Under the pieces are notes generated by a model, which did no database searches, was not told where the DNA came from, and saw nothing but the letters and a program-made list of their open reading frames with translations. Positions 1 through 5,079 of a stretch of DNA of 6,493 nucleotides are shown piece after piece; position 1 is the first letter of the stretch, and each line of letters begins with the position of its first letter. Origin of the DNA: JBGPLH01 sp041486365 [NCBI: Thermodesulfobacteriota bacterium] (lineage in GTDB: Bacteria > JAUYMQ01). The position numbers were made by a program, and so were the translations under genes. The stretch spans positions 1-6,493 of the forward strand of contig JBGPLH010000191.1 in assembly GCA_041486365.1 (NCBI GenBank), read 5' to 3'.

Positions 1-804
1 CCGGCGTGCGACCACCTTCCCCTCCGCCGCGAGCTTGCGCAGGTGCTGGATCACCGACTGCTCCGCCGCGGGGTGAAGCACGGCCGGCACGTCCACGTAG
101 AGCGCCTCGACGATCCGCCAGGGCTCGGCGAGGCCACGCGATACGGCATCGAGCACCTGCTGTTCTCGCCATCGCCGGTGGGTGACGTACTCCTCGATCT
201 TCGCGCGCCCGTCCTCGACGACGGGGCCGTGTCCCGGATACAGCCAGGCGAGGTCCCGCGAGAGGAGCTTCTCGAGCGACGCGAGATAGTCGGCCATGTC
301 GCCGCCCTCGAGCGGGATGACGACGGTGCCCATGCCGAGGACGAGATCGCCCGTGAAGACGGCCCGCTCCTCCCGGAGCTGGAAGACGACGTGATCGTTG
401 GCATGGCCCGGGGTGTAGATCGCCTCGAGGGTGCAGCCGTCGGTGGTGAAGACCTGGCCGTCCACGAGAGGCGAGAAGGGGACGTCGAAGAGCTCCTCTC
501 CCGACGCCCGCGGCATCTTGTGGAACTCGGCGTCGGGGGAGATCCGGCGAATCGTTTCGTGGCCGCCGAGGTGATCGGGATGGCCGTGCGTGACGAGCAC
601 GGTGCGGGGAGCCGGAAGCGCGGCCTCCTCCAGCGCGGCGCGCAGGATGTCCTCGTAGACGGGGACCCCGGAGCCGGTGTCGATCAGGATCGGCTCCTGC
701 GTTCCCACGAGCCAGGTGTTCGTCCCGGGCCCGGTCATCACGCCGGGGTTCTGCCCGAGCACGACACGCACCCGCTCGCTCAGCGTCTCGATGAAGCGGC
801 CCAT
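1..804 (-). CDS. MBL-fold metallo-hydrolase, LACTB2-like (3' end cut by window)
   Basis: Reading the minus strand from the ATG at 804 gives 268 residues with no stop up to the window edge. All metal-binding motifs of the metallo-beta-lactamase fold are present: THGHPDH at residues 72-78 (H73, H75, D77, H78), TPGH with H134, TGD with D153, and PGHGP with H192. After about residue 208 comes the winged-helix-like tail typical of LACTB2 (HRRWREQQVL, then LHPAAEQS, then HLRKLAAEGKV). LACTB2 proteins are about 290 residues, so roughly 20 C-terminal residues probably lie outside the window. Human LACTB2 is an endoribonuclease, but bacterial members are mostly uncharacterised, so only a two-metal hydrolase can be inferred; the substrate is unknown. 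A GGAG lies 5 bases before the ATG. The gene follows the secreted-protein gene on the same strand, but a strong terminator separates them, so it is likely transcribed on its own. Confidence 0.93.
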   Translation of the reverse strand, partial: MGRFIETLSERVRVVLGQNPGVMTGPGTNTWLVGTQEPILIDTGSGVPVYEDILRAALEEAALPAPRTVLVTHGHPDHLGGHETIRRISPDAEFHKMPRASGEELFDVPFSPLVDGQVFTTDGCTLEAIYTPGHANDHVVFQLREERAVFTGDLVLGMGTVVIPLEGGDMADYLASLEKLLSRDLAWLYPGHGPVVEDGRAKIEEYVTHRRWREQQVLDAVSRGLAEPWRIVEALYVDVPAVLHPAAEQSVIQHLRKLAAEGKVVARR

Positions 805-834
805 GGGCTCTCCGCGTGATGGCAGCGTGAGCGG

Positions 835-863
835 AAGGTTCCACAGGGACGGGGGGTTGTCAA
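835..863 (-). promoter_or_regulatory. Putative promoter of the MBL-fold hydrolase gene
   Basis: On the minus strand a perfect -35 box TTGACA (863-858) is followed 17 bases later by AACCTT (840-835), which is a poor -10 box. It lies about 30 bases before the ATG at 804 and just past the upstream gene's terminator, where a promoter is needed. The -35 box is convincing; the -10 box is not. Confidence 0.4.
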
Positions 864-903
864 CGCGCGGCGCGAGTTGTCCGGGGCCGGAGACCGCGCT
901 CGG

Positions 904-944
904 AAAAAGAGAGAAGGCGGCGGGAGCGAAATCCCGCCGCCTTC
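904..944 (-). terminator. Intrinsic terminator of the secreted-protein gene
   Basis: A perfect 13-base-pair inverted repeat (913-925 with 932-944, loop GCGAAA) is followed on the minus strand by the T-rich run TCTCTTTTT (912-904). It begins 35 bases after the stop codon of the minus-strand gene ending at 979. The plus-strand side has no T-run, so it terminates minus-strand transcription only. It insulates the downstream MBL gene from read-through. Confidence 0.9.
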
Positions 945-978
945 CGTTCAACCCCACCCGCGAGCGGGCAGGCCGTTC

Positions 979-1812
979 TTACTTCTTGGGGCCGTGGCCG
1001 TTGCCGTTGCCGGTGCTGCCACCCGGCGTGCCACCGGTCCCTGGCGGCGTGTTGCCGCAGGCGTTGCCCTGGCCCTTCTTCTTCCCCTGGCCCTGGTCGT
1101 GCGGCACGGAGATCTGGACGGACCCGAGGCTCGAGTTGCCGGAGGCGTCGGTAGCATCGTAGATCGCCGTGTACACGCGGCCGGTGCAGGGACCCTGCCG
1201 CTCGGCACGGAGCAGGAACATCCGATCGTCGGTGCCGACGTCGGCGTCCTGGATGTCGCCGACGGTGTTGCCGTCACCGATGCTGTTGTCCGGCTCGTTG
1301 CTCGTGATCGAGTCGAGCGTCACGACAGGATCCGGATCGCAGGTGTCGGTCACCGACAGGCCGACGGTGATCTTGTGCAGCTTGTGATTGGGCGGCCAGA
1401 GGGACGTCGGGCTGGCCTCGGCGAGAATGACCGGCGGCGTCGTGTCCTGCACGGTGACGTCGACGGTATCCATCGCGATCGTCTGAGCCTGGGTGACCAT
1501 GTCGGTCTGCGTGACGGTGAGGGTCACGGTCGTGGTGCCGAGCGGGAAGTCGCCCGTCGGCGTCAGGATCGTCGGGTCGTCGAAGGCGACGCCCGGCGCG
1601 GTCCACAGATACGTGATGTCCGTTCCGACGGAGGACAGGGTGCCGTTCAGGGTGATGGGTGTGCCCGAGCTCGAGGCGCATTCGACGAGGATATCCTCGC
1701 CCGCGTTGGCGACGAGCGGGGCCGGTGCCTGAGCTCGCGCCGCGCCCGCGTGAAACAGAGCGAGGCTCGCGACCAACGCGCAGGCCAGTGTTCTGGTGGC
1801 AAGCTTCAACAT
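979..1812 (-). CDS. Secreted protein with PKD/Ig-like and HYR-like domains
   Basis: This 277-residue protein starts with a Sec signal peptide: K3 and R7, a hydrophobic stretch at about 8-20, and probable cleavage after ARA at 25-27. Residues about 33-121 resemble a PKD/Ig-like beta-sandwich (VANAGED...VEC...YLWTAPG...PLGTTTVTLTV). A DTTPPVI linker (123-129) leads to a second beta-rich segment with SLWPPNHKL (137-145), DTCDPDPVVTL, TSNEPD and DASGNS, ending in VPHDQ. This domain pair recurs in large surface proteins of several high-GC Gram-negative phyla; here it stands alone. The tail (about 239-277) is a Gly/Asn/Lys-rich, probably disordered segment. There is no lipobox, LPXTG or C-terminal membrane helix, so the product is probably released. 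After cleavage four cysteines remain (45, 158, 209, 252). AAGGGGGT lies 7 bases before the ATG. No enzymatic motif is visible; a structural, adhesive or carbohydrate-binding role is inference. Confidence 0.9.
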   Translation of the reverse strand: MLKLATRTLACALVASLALFHAGAARAQAPAPLVANAGEDILVECASSSGTPITLNGTLSSVGTDITYLWTAPGVAFDDPTILTPTGDFPLGTTTVTLTVTQTDMVTQAQTIAMDTVDVTVQDTTPPVILAEASPTSLWPPNHKLHKITVGLSVTDTCDPDPVVTLDSITSNEPDNSIGDGNTVGDIQDADVGTDDRMFLLRAERQGPCTGRVYTAIYDATDASGNSSLGSVQISVPHDQGQGKKKGQGNACGNTPPGTGGTPGGSTGNGNGHGPKK

Positions 1813-1846
1813 GATTGAACCCCCTTACAAAGGATGGGTTGTGCGA

Positions 1847-1910
1847 GCCCGCGGAGCGGGCCTGGTCTGCCGGTAGGAGCGCCGTGCCCGACCCGAGTCC
1901 CCTATCGGGT
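1847..1910 (-). promoter_or_regulatory. Two hairpins in the untranslated leader of the secreted-protein gene
   Basis: Between the putative promoter and the ATG at 1812 are two perfect short inverted repeats. ACCCGA/TCGGGT (1891-1910, 6 base pairs, 8-base loop) and GCCCGC/GCGGGC (1847-1861, 6 base pairs, 3-base loop). Neither is followed by a T-run on the minus strand, so they are not terminators. They could be structured leader elements or a binding site; I recognise no known riboswitch class. Confidence 0.35.
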
Positions 1911-1944
1911 ATTCACCCCGGCTCCGGGACGTCGGATGCGACTC

Positions 1945-1972
1945 ATTATGCATCTTGAGAAGCAATTGTCGT
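1945..1972 (-). promoter_or_regulatory. Putative promoter of the secreted-protein gene
   Basis: On the minus strand ACGACA (1972-1967, four of six matches to TTGACA) is separated by 16 bases from CATAAT (1950-1945, five of six matches to TATAAT). This AT-richer patch stands out in a GC-rich gap. It would give a leader of about 125 bases. The same patch contains an imperfect 18-base palindrome (1941-1958, arms CTCA/TGAG around ATGCAT) overlapping the -10 box, which could be an operator. Confidence 0.4.
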
Positions 1973-2164
1973 GCCGTCGCTCGGGGGCCCCGATGGGCGC
2001 ACCCACTCGCGCCGCGGGAGTGCAGACTGCGGCTCGGAAACGCGCGATTTCACTTTCGTAACCCGGACCGCGAGAAATGTAATCTATTGAGCGCGTGTGC
2101 GCCGATGGGGCTTCGAGACTCCGGGCTCCGGCGCCAGGCCCCTCGGGAAGCTCGGGGGGCACCG

Positions 2165-2193
2165 GGGACGCCGGGGCCGAGAGCATCTACAAT
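2165..2193 (+). promoter_or_regulatory. Putative promoter of the alpha/beta hydrolase gene
   Basis: TACAAT at 2188-2193 matches five of six -10 positions. Seventeen bases upstream is GGGACG (2165-2170), which keeps only the GAC core of the -35 box. A start site near 2200 would leave a short leader carrying AGGAG (2206-2210) and the ATG at 2216. The -10 box overlaps the in-frame ATG at 2192, which argues against using that ATG. Confidence 0.45.
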
Positions 2194-2215
2194 GAGGATG
2201 GCCCCAGGAGCGGAG

Positions 2216-2857
2216 ATGAGAAAGGCCATATGGATCCCGATGGGTGACTTCCGGCTGGAGGGTGAGATCCACCTGCCGGAAGGGGTCCCGCGCGCGCTCG
2301 CCGCGGTGATCGCGCACCCGCATCCGCAGTATGGCGGTGACATGGACAACAACGTCGTCGCCGGCGTCTTCGAAGGGCTCGCCGGCCGGGGGCGCGCCGT
2401 GCTGCGCTTCAACTTTCGCGGCGTGGGACGCAGCGGCGGGACCCTGGGCGAAGGAGAGACGGAGGACATCGAGGCGGCGGTGGAGGTCCTCGCGACGGCG
2501 GCTGGTCTGGCGCGGCGCGAAGTCGCGGTCGCCGGCTACTCCTACGGCGCCGCGATGGGCGCCGCCTGCGTGGCGCGGGGCGCCGAGGCCGCCGGGTGGA
2601 TCGGGATCGCTCCGCCCATCGCCATCGTCGATCTCTCCGGCCTCGCGCGATGCGGGCGCCCCGCGTATCTCGTCTGCGGCGATGCCGACGATTACTGTCC
2701 CGCGGCTCTCGCCGAGGAGCTCATCGGGCGGTGCGCGCCGCCGAAGGGACTGGCGATCGTGCCCGGGGCCGATCACTTCTTCGGAGGCTTCGAGGAAGCG
2801 GTTGCCGCGCAGTTGGAACTATTCCTCACGGAGGCCGCGCGGGCTGAAACGATATGA
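2216..2857 (+). CDS. Alpha/beta hydrolase, COG2945-like
   Basis: The 213-residue product matches the usual length and order of the COG2945 predicted hydrolases. It has HPHPQYGG (34-41) with DNNVV, then LRFNFRGVGRSGG (63-75), the nucleophile elbow GYSYG with S109, IAPP (131-134), GDADD with the likely acid D156 (or D159), and ADHFFGG with H187. The Ser-Asp-His triad is complete. There is no signal peptide, so it is cytoplasmic. The substrate is unknown; esterase or thioesterase activity is inferred from the fold. I chose the ATG at 2216 because AGGAG lies 5 bases before it and the domain begins at residue 3 or 4; the reading frame is open back to 1955, and ATGs at 2192 and 2198 have no comparable ribosome site. 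The next gene starts about 90 bases downstream and seems to have its own promoter. Confidence 0.92.
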   Translation: MRKAIWIPMGDFRLEGEIHLPEGVPRALAAVIAHPHPQYGGDMDNNVVAGVFEGLAGRGRAVLRFNFRGVGRSGGTLGEGETEDIEAAVEVLATAAGLARREVAVAGYSYGAAMGAACVARGAEAAGWIGIAPPIAIVDLSGLARCGRPAYLVCGDADDYCPAALAEELIGRCAPPKGLAIVPGADHFFGGFEEAVAAQLELFLTEAARAETI

Positions 2858-2877
2858 CCTCGTGTTCCGCGCGTAGC

Positions 2878-2915
2878 GGGCCCAATCGACCTCGATGAGT
2901 CGGCCCTCTTTGTTT
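2878..2915 (+). terminator. Possible intrinsic terminator after the alpha/beta hydrolase gene
   Basis: GGGCC (2878-2882) can pair with GGCCC (2902-2906), with an inner ATCGA/TCGAT stem (2885-2889 with 2892-2896), followed by TCTTTGTTT (2907-2915). It starts 20 bases after the hydrolase stop. The stem is interrupted and the T-run is broken, so this is moderate evidence. It abuts the -35 box of the next promoter. Confidence 0.4.
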
Positions 2916-2942
2916 GACGCTCCCCGAACCCGGTGCTATCCT
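2914..2942 (+). promoter_or_regulatory. Sigma70-type promoter of the glycosyltransferase unit, leaderless geometry
   Basis: TTGACG (2914-2919, five of six) and TATCCT (2937-2942, four of six) are spaced by exactly 17 bases. The GTG start codon begins at 2950, 7 bases after the -10 box, where transcription would start. No Shine-Dalgarno sequence precedes the GTG. The mRNA is therefore predicted to begin at or within a base or two of the start codon. Confidence 0.65.
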
Positions 2943-2949
2943 GCCGCGC

Positions 2950-3732
2950 GTGAAAACGGCGGACCTTCCGGATCTCGTCGGGCCTTCATCCGCGCCCTCC
3001 AGCGCGGCCGCCCTTGATCTCTCGGTCGTCATTCCCGTTTACAACGAGGCGGAGAACCTGGAGGCGCTCCACGAGCGGCTGCACGCGGTGCTCCCGCGCC
3101 TGGGGCTCTCCTACGAGATACTGTTCATCGACGACGGCTCGGTCGACCCCAGCCCCGAGATCCTGCGCAAGCTCCTGTCGATCGATCCGCACGTGCGCGT
3201 GGTCACCTTCGCGCGCAACGCCGGGCAGTCGGCCGCCTTCGACGCGGGCTTCCGCCGCGCGCGGGGCGGGATCGTCCTCACGCTGGACGCCGATCTGCAG
3301 AACGACCCCGCCGACATCCCGAAGATCCTCGAGGAGATGAAGCGCTTCGACGTGGTCTGCGGCTGGCGGACGAAGCGCAATGACACCTGGGTTCGCCGTG
3401 TCTCCTCGAAGATCGCCAACGGCGTTCGCAACCGTCTCTCCAACGAGACGATCCGCGACACCGGCTGCTCGCTGAAGGGTTACCGCCGAGAGCACCTCGC
3501 CCGCCTCAAGCTCTACGACGGGATGCATCGGTTCCTGCCAACCCTCCTCCGGATGGAAGGGTGCACGGTCACCGAGATCCCCGTCTCCCACCACCCGCGG
3601 CGCGCCGGCGTCTCCAAGTATGGGATCGGCAACCGCGTGTTCCGGTCCTTCCGGGATCTCCTCGCGGTGCGCTGGATGAAAGCGCGCCATCTGGACTACC
3701 GAATCCGCTCCGACGAAGGGGGCGCGGCCTGA
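2950..3732 (+). CDS. Family 2 glycosyltransferase, DPM1/ArnC-like (polyprenyl-phosphate sugar transferase)
   Basis: The product has 260 residues from the GTG at 2950. It carries the GT-A fold motifs: SVVIPVYNEAENL (25-37), IDDGS (60-64) for nucleotide binding, DADLQNDP (113-120) with the metal-binding D113/D115, DTGCSLKGYRR (170-180), GMHRFLPTLL (191-200) and HHPRRAGVSKYG (214-225). This pattern is typical of enzymes that move a sugar from a nucleotide donor to dolichyl- or undecaprenyl-phosphate at the cytoplasmic membrane face. It lacks the C-terminal transmembrane pair found in ArnC, so it probably works as a peripheral enzyme, perhaps with the adjacent membrane protein. The donor sugar cannot be read from the sequence. 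The first 22 residues are a Pro/Ser/Ala-rich extension. An in-frame TTG at 2914 is part of the -35 box and was rejected as the start. The next gene follows after 19 bases, so the two are probably co-transcribed. Confidence 0.93.
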   Translation: MKTADLPDLVGPSSAPSSAAALDLSVVIPVYNEAENLEALHERLHAVLPRLGLSYEILFIDDGSVDPSPEILRKLLSIDPHVRVVTFARNAGQSAAFDAGFRRARGGIVLTLDADLQNDPADIPKILEEMKRFDVVCGWRTKRNDTWVRRVSSKIANGVRNRLSNETIRDTGCSLKGYRREHLARLKLYDGMHRFLPTLLRMEGCTVTEIPVSHHPRRAGVSKYGIGNRVFRSFRDLLAVRWMKARHLDYRIRSDEGGAA

Positions 3733-3751
3733 ACCGGGTCGGGGGAGTGCG

Positions 3752-4039
3752 ATGTCCGAGATCCCGAACGTCTGGCTGATCATCGGCTTCACGGGGCAGG
3801 CCGCGTTCTCCGCGCGCTTCCTCGTGCAGTGGATCGTCTCCGAGGCCCGGCGCGAGAGCGTCATCCCCATCCAGTTCTGGTACCTCAGCCTCGTTGGCGG
3901 GGCGATCCTCTTCGTTTACGCCATCCACCGCCGCGATCCCGTCTTCATCCTGGGGCAGGGGGCCGGCCTTCTCGTGTACGCCCGAAATCTCGTCCTGATC
4001 TGGCAGCGCCGCAAGGCGATCGTCGCGGGTCCGCGCTAG
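3752..4039 (+). CDS. LpxB N-terminal-domain-like small membrane protein (LAB_N family)
   Basis: This 95-residue protein corresponds to the stand-alone LAB_N domain (PF07578), named after the region fused to some lipid-A-disaccharide synthases. Characteristic motifs are GFTGQ (12-16), ARFLVQW (21-27), SEARRESVIP (30-39), FWYLSL (42-47), YAI (56-58), RRDPVFILGQ (60-69) and YARNL (76-80). Three hydrophobic helices (about 7-28, 39-58, 63-84) make it an inner-membrane protein. It has no glycosyltransferase catalytic domain, so it is not lipid-A-disaccharide synthase itself. Its position directly after a DPM1/ArnC-like transferase is a recurrent pairing and suggests a role in membrane docking or movement of a lipid-linked sugar; that role is inference. 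A GGGGGAG lies just upstream of the ATG. The C-terminal KAIVAGPR tail is short and basic. Confidence 0.9.
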   Translation: MSEIPNVWLIIGFTGQAAFSARFLVQWIVSEARRESVIPIQFWYLSLVGGAILFVYAIHRRDPVFILGQGAGLLVYARNLVLIWQRRKAIVAGPR

Positions 4040-4120
4040 CCCGGGCGACCTTCGCGATGGCGGCGCGCCGCCGCGCTCATCCCGCTTGTGTGGCGGCACG
4101 CCCGGTGCGCTCCGGACGCG

Positions 4121-4148
4121 TTGACATCAGGGGCAACGTTGATACCAT
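4121..4148 (+). promoter_or_regulatory. Promoter upstream of the CDP-alcohol phosphatidyltransferase gene
   Basis: A perfect TTGACA (4121-4126) is followed after 16 bases by TACCAT (4143-4148, four of six). Transcription would start near 4155, giving a leader of about 90 bases. The -10 box overlaps the in-frame ATG at 4147, so that ATG cannot be the start for this transcript. The promoter separates the phospholipid genes from the glycosyltransferase unit, which ends at 4039 without a clear terminator, so some read-through is possible. Confidence 0.6.
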
Positions 4149-4192
4149 GAGCGGGGCCTCCGAGAATGTCGGCCCGCGCTACGTCACAACGG

Positions 4193-4216
4193 CCCTCGCG
4201 TCGCGAGGGATCTTTT
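4193..4216 (+). terminator. Terminator-like hairpin in the leader of the phosphatidyltransferase gene
   Basis: CCCTCGCG (4193-4200) and CGCGAGGG (4202-4209) form a perfect inverted repeat around a single T, realistically a 6-7 base-pair stem with a 3-5 base loop. ATCTTTT follows (4210-4216). It sits about 40-60 bases after the predicted start of transcription and 26 bases before the ATG at 4243. It therefore looks like an attenuator, or alternatively a terminator for read-through from the upstream unit. A second potential hairpin (CCGA/TCGG, 4160-4172) precedes it. Confidence 0.5.
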
Positions 4217-4242
4217 CCCGCACATCGAAAGGCATTTCCCCG

Positions 4243-5073
4243 ATGAGCCAGTCGGGCTGGACGCCCTCCAAGCCGATCTCCGCATTCTTCGCCGGGTGGC
4301 GGGAAATGCATGTCCGCCAGCTTATGCGCGCCGACGCGAATCCCAACACGCTCACCTCGATCGGCCTCGGGATCAACCTGATCGCGGCCGTCGGGCTCGC
4401 GGAGGGTTACCACCGCAGCGCGGCGGCGGTCCTCTTCCTCGCGGGGATGTTCGACGTGCTGGACGGCGCCTACGCGCGGCGTGCGGGAAAGGTGACCCGC
4501 TTCGGCGCCTTCTACGACTCGACGATCGACCGCTACTCCGACATCGTGATCCTCGGGGGCATCCTCTATTACTACGCGTTCGGATCCGGGGACGGGCTCG
4601 ATTCCGTGTCCCGGAAGCTCTACGTCGTGGTCACGATCCTGGCCCTCACGGGGATGCTGCTCACGAGCTACGTTCGGGCCCGCGCCGAGAACATCATCCC
4701 CGACTGCCACGTGGGCTTCCTGGAGCGCGCCGAGCGGACCGTGCTCTTGATCATCGTGGCGGCCTCGAATCACGTGTACATCGGGATGTGGCTCATTGCG
4801 GTCCTGGGCCAGCTCACCGTCCTGCGCCGCGTGATCCACTTCCGCGCGGAGTTGCACCGGCTCGATCGGGAGGAGCAGGCGGCGAGGGCGGCACCCGAGG
4901 GGCCGGCGGAGGCGGCGGCCGAGGAGGCGCGCACGAGCACCTCCTTCCAGCACGCCGTCCTCAACTGGATCTTCTTCAACTTCCCGAGGCGGACCTGGCA
5001 GTGGGATGTCTGCTGCGCCATCGTCATCCTGACCTGCCTCTTCCCGCCCTTCGAGGGACCCGCGACGGGGTGA
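4243..5073 (+). CDS. CDP-alcohol phosphatidyltransferase, PI-phosphate-synthase-like
   Basis: The 276-residue integral membrane enzyme contains the complete family motif DG-AR-G-D-D: D71, D74, G75, A78, R79, G88, D92, D96. Such enzymes displace CMP from CDP-diacylglycerol with an alcohol to make a phospholipid. Further motifs, SYVRARAE (142-149), GFLERAER (158-165) and GMWLIAVL (181-188), resemble actinobacterial phosphatidylinositol-phosphate synthase (SYIKARAE, GFIERPER, GMWLLAV) as I recall it, more than PgsA or PssA. The product headgroup remains uncertain. The family core ends near residue 205; an Ala/Glu-rich linker and an aromatic segment with an extra hydrophobic helix (about 253-270) follow, making it longer than the usual 180-220 residues. 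I chose the ATG at 4243 because the ATG at 4147 lies inside the -10 box; AAAGG lies 10 bases upstream, a weak site. The acyltransferase begins 6 bases after the stop, so the two share an mRNA. Confidence 0.9.
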   Translation: MSQSGWTPSKPISAFFAGWREMHVRQLMRADANPNTLTSIGLGINLIAAVGLAEGYHRSAAAVLFLAGMFDVLDGAYARRAGKVTRFGAFYDSTIDRYSDIVILGGILYYYAFGSGDGLDSVSRKLYVVVTILALTGMLLTSYVRARAENIIPDCHVGFLERAERTVLLIIVAASNHVYIGMWLIAVLGQLTVLRRVIHFRAELHRLDREEQAARAAPEGPAEAAAEEARTSTSFQHAVLNWIFFNFPRRTWQWDVCCAIVILTCLFPPFEGPATG

Positions 5074-5079
5074 TCGACC

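Larger units (their letters stand above)
1813..2215. other. Divergent intergenic control region, no gene seen
   Basis: About 400 bases separate the starts of the divergent secreted-protein and hydrolase genes. They hold the putative promoters and hairpins listed separately. Another AT-rich patch (about 2046-2086) contains TGTAAT at 2076-2081 with a weak TTTCGT 18 bases upstream, which could be a second, poorly supported plus-strand promoter. The open frames that cross the region have compositions unlike coding sequence and no recognisable domains. Confidence 0.6.

Noticed and set aside
43-819. 258-codon plus-strand open frame opposite the MBL-fold gene
   Set aside because: The minus strand encodes a full set of metallo-beta-lactamase motifs; the plus-strand translation is Arg/Asp-rich with no recognisable domain.
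877-1818. 313-codon plus-strand open frame opposite the secreted-protein gene
   Set aside because: The minus-strand product has a signal peptide, known domains, ribosome site and terminator; the plus-strand frame also runs through that terminator hairpin.
1834-2061. 75-codon plus-strand open frame in the divergent region
   Set aside because: It overlaps the putative promoter and leader of the minus-strand gene, has no ribosome site that I can see, and shows no domain.
1955-2215. 87-residue N-terminal extension of the alpha/beta hydrolase
   Set aside because: The extra residues have no family similarity, cross a likely -10 box (TACAAT, 2188-2193), and the ATG at 2216 has a well-placed AGGAG.
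2084-3870. Long minus-strand open frames at 2084-2776 and 2986-3870
   Set aside because: They are antisense to the hydrolase and the glycosyltransferase, both of which have complete family motifs; no domains are seen on the minus strand.
4059-4072. Perfect 14-base palindrome GGCGGCGCGCCGCC after the LpxB-N-like gene
   Set aside because: No T-run follows, so it is not an intrinsic terminator, and such G/C palindromes are common by chance in DNA of this composition.
4147-4242. Upstream ATG that would lengthen the phosphatidyltransferase by 32 residues
   Set aside because: The ATG overlaps the -10 box of a TTGACA promoter and the added stretch encodes no family sequence while containing a terminator-like hairpin.
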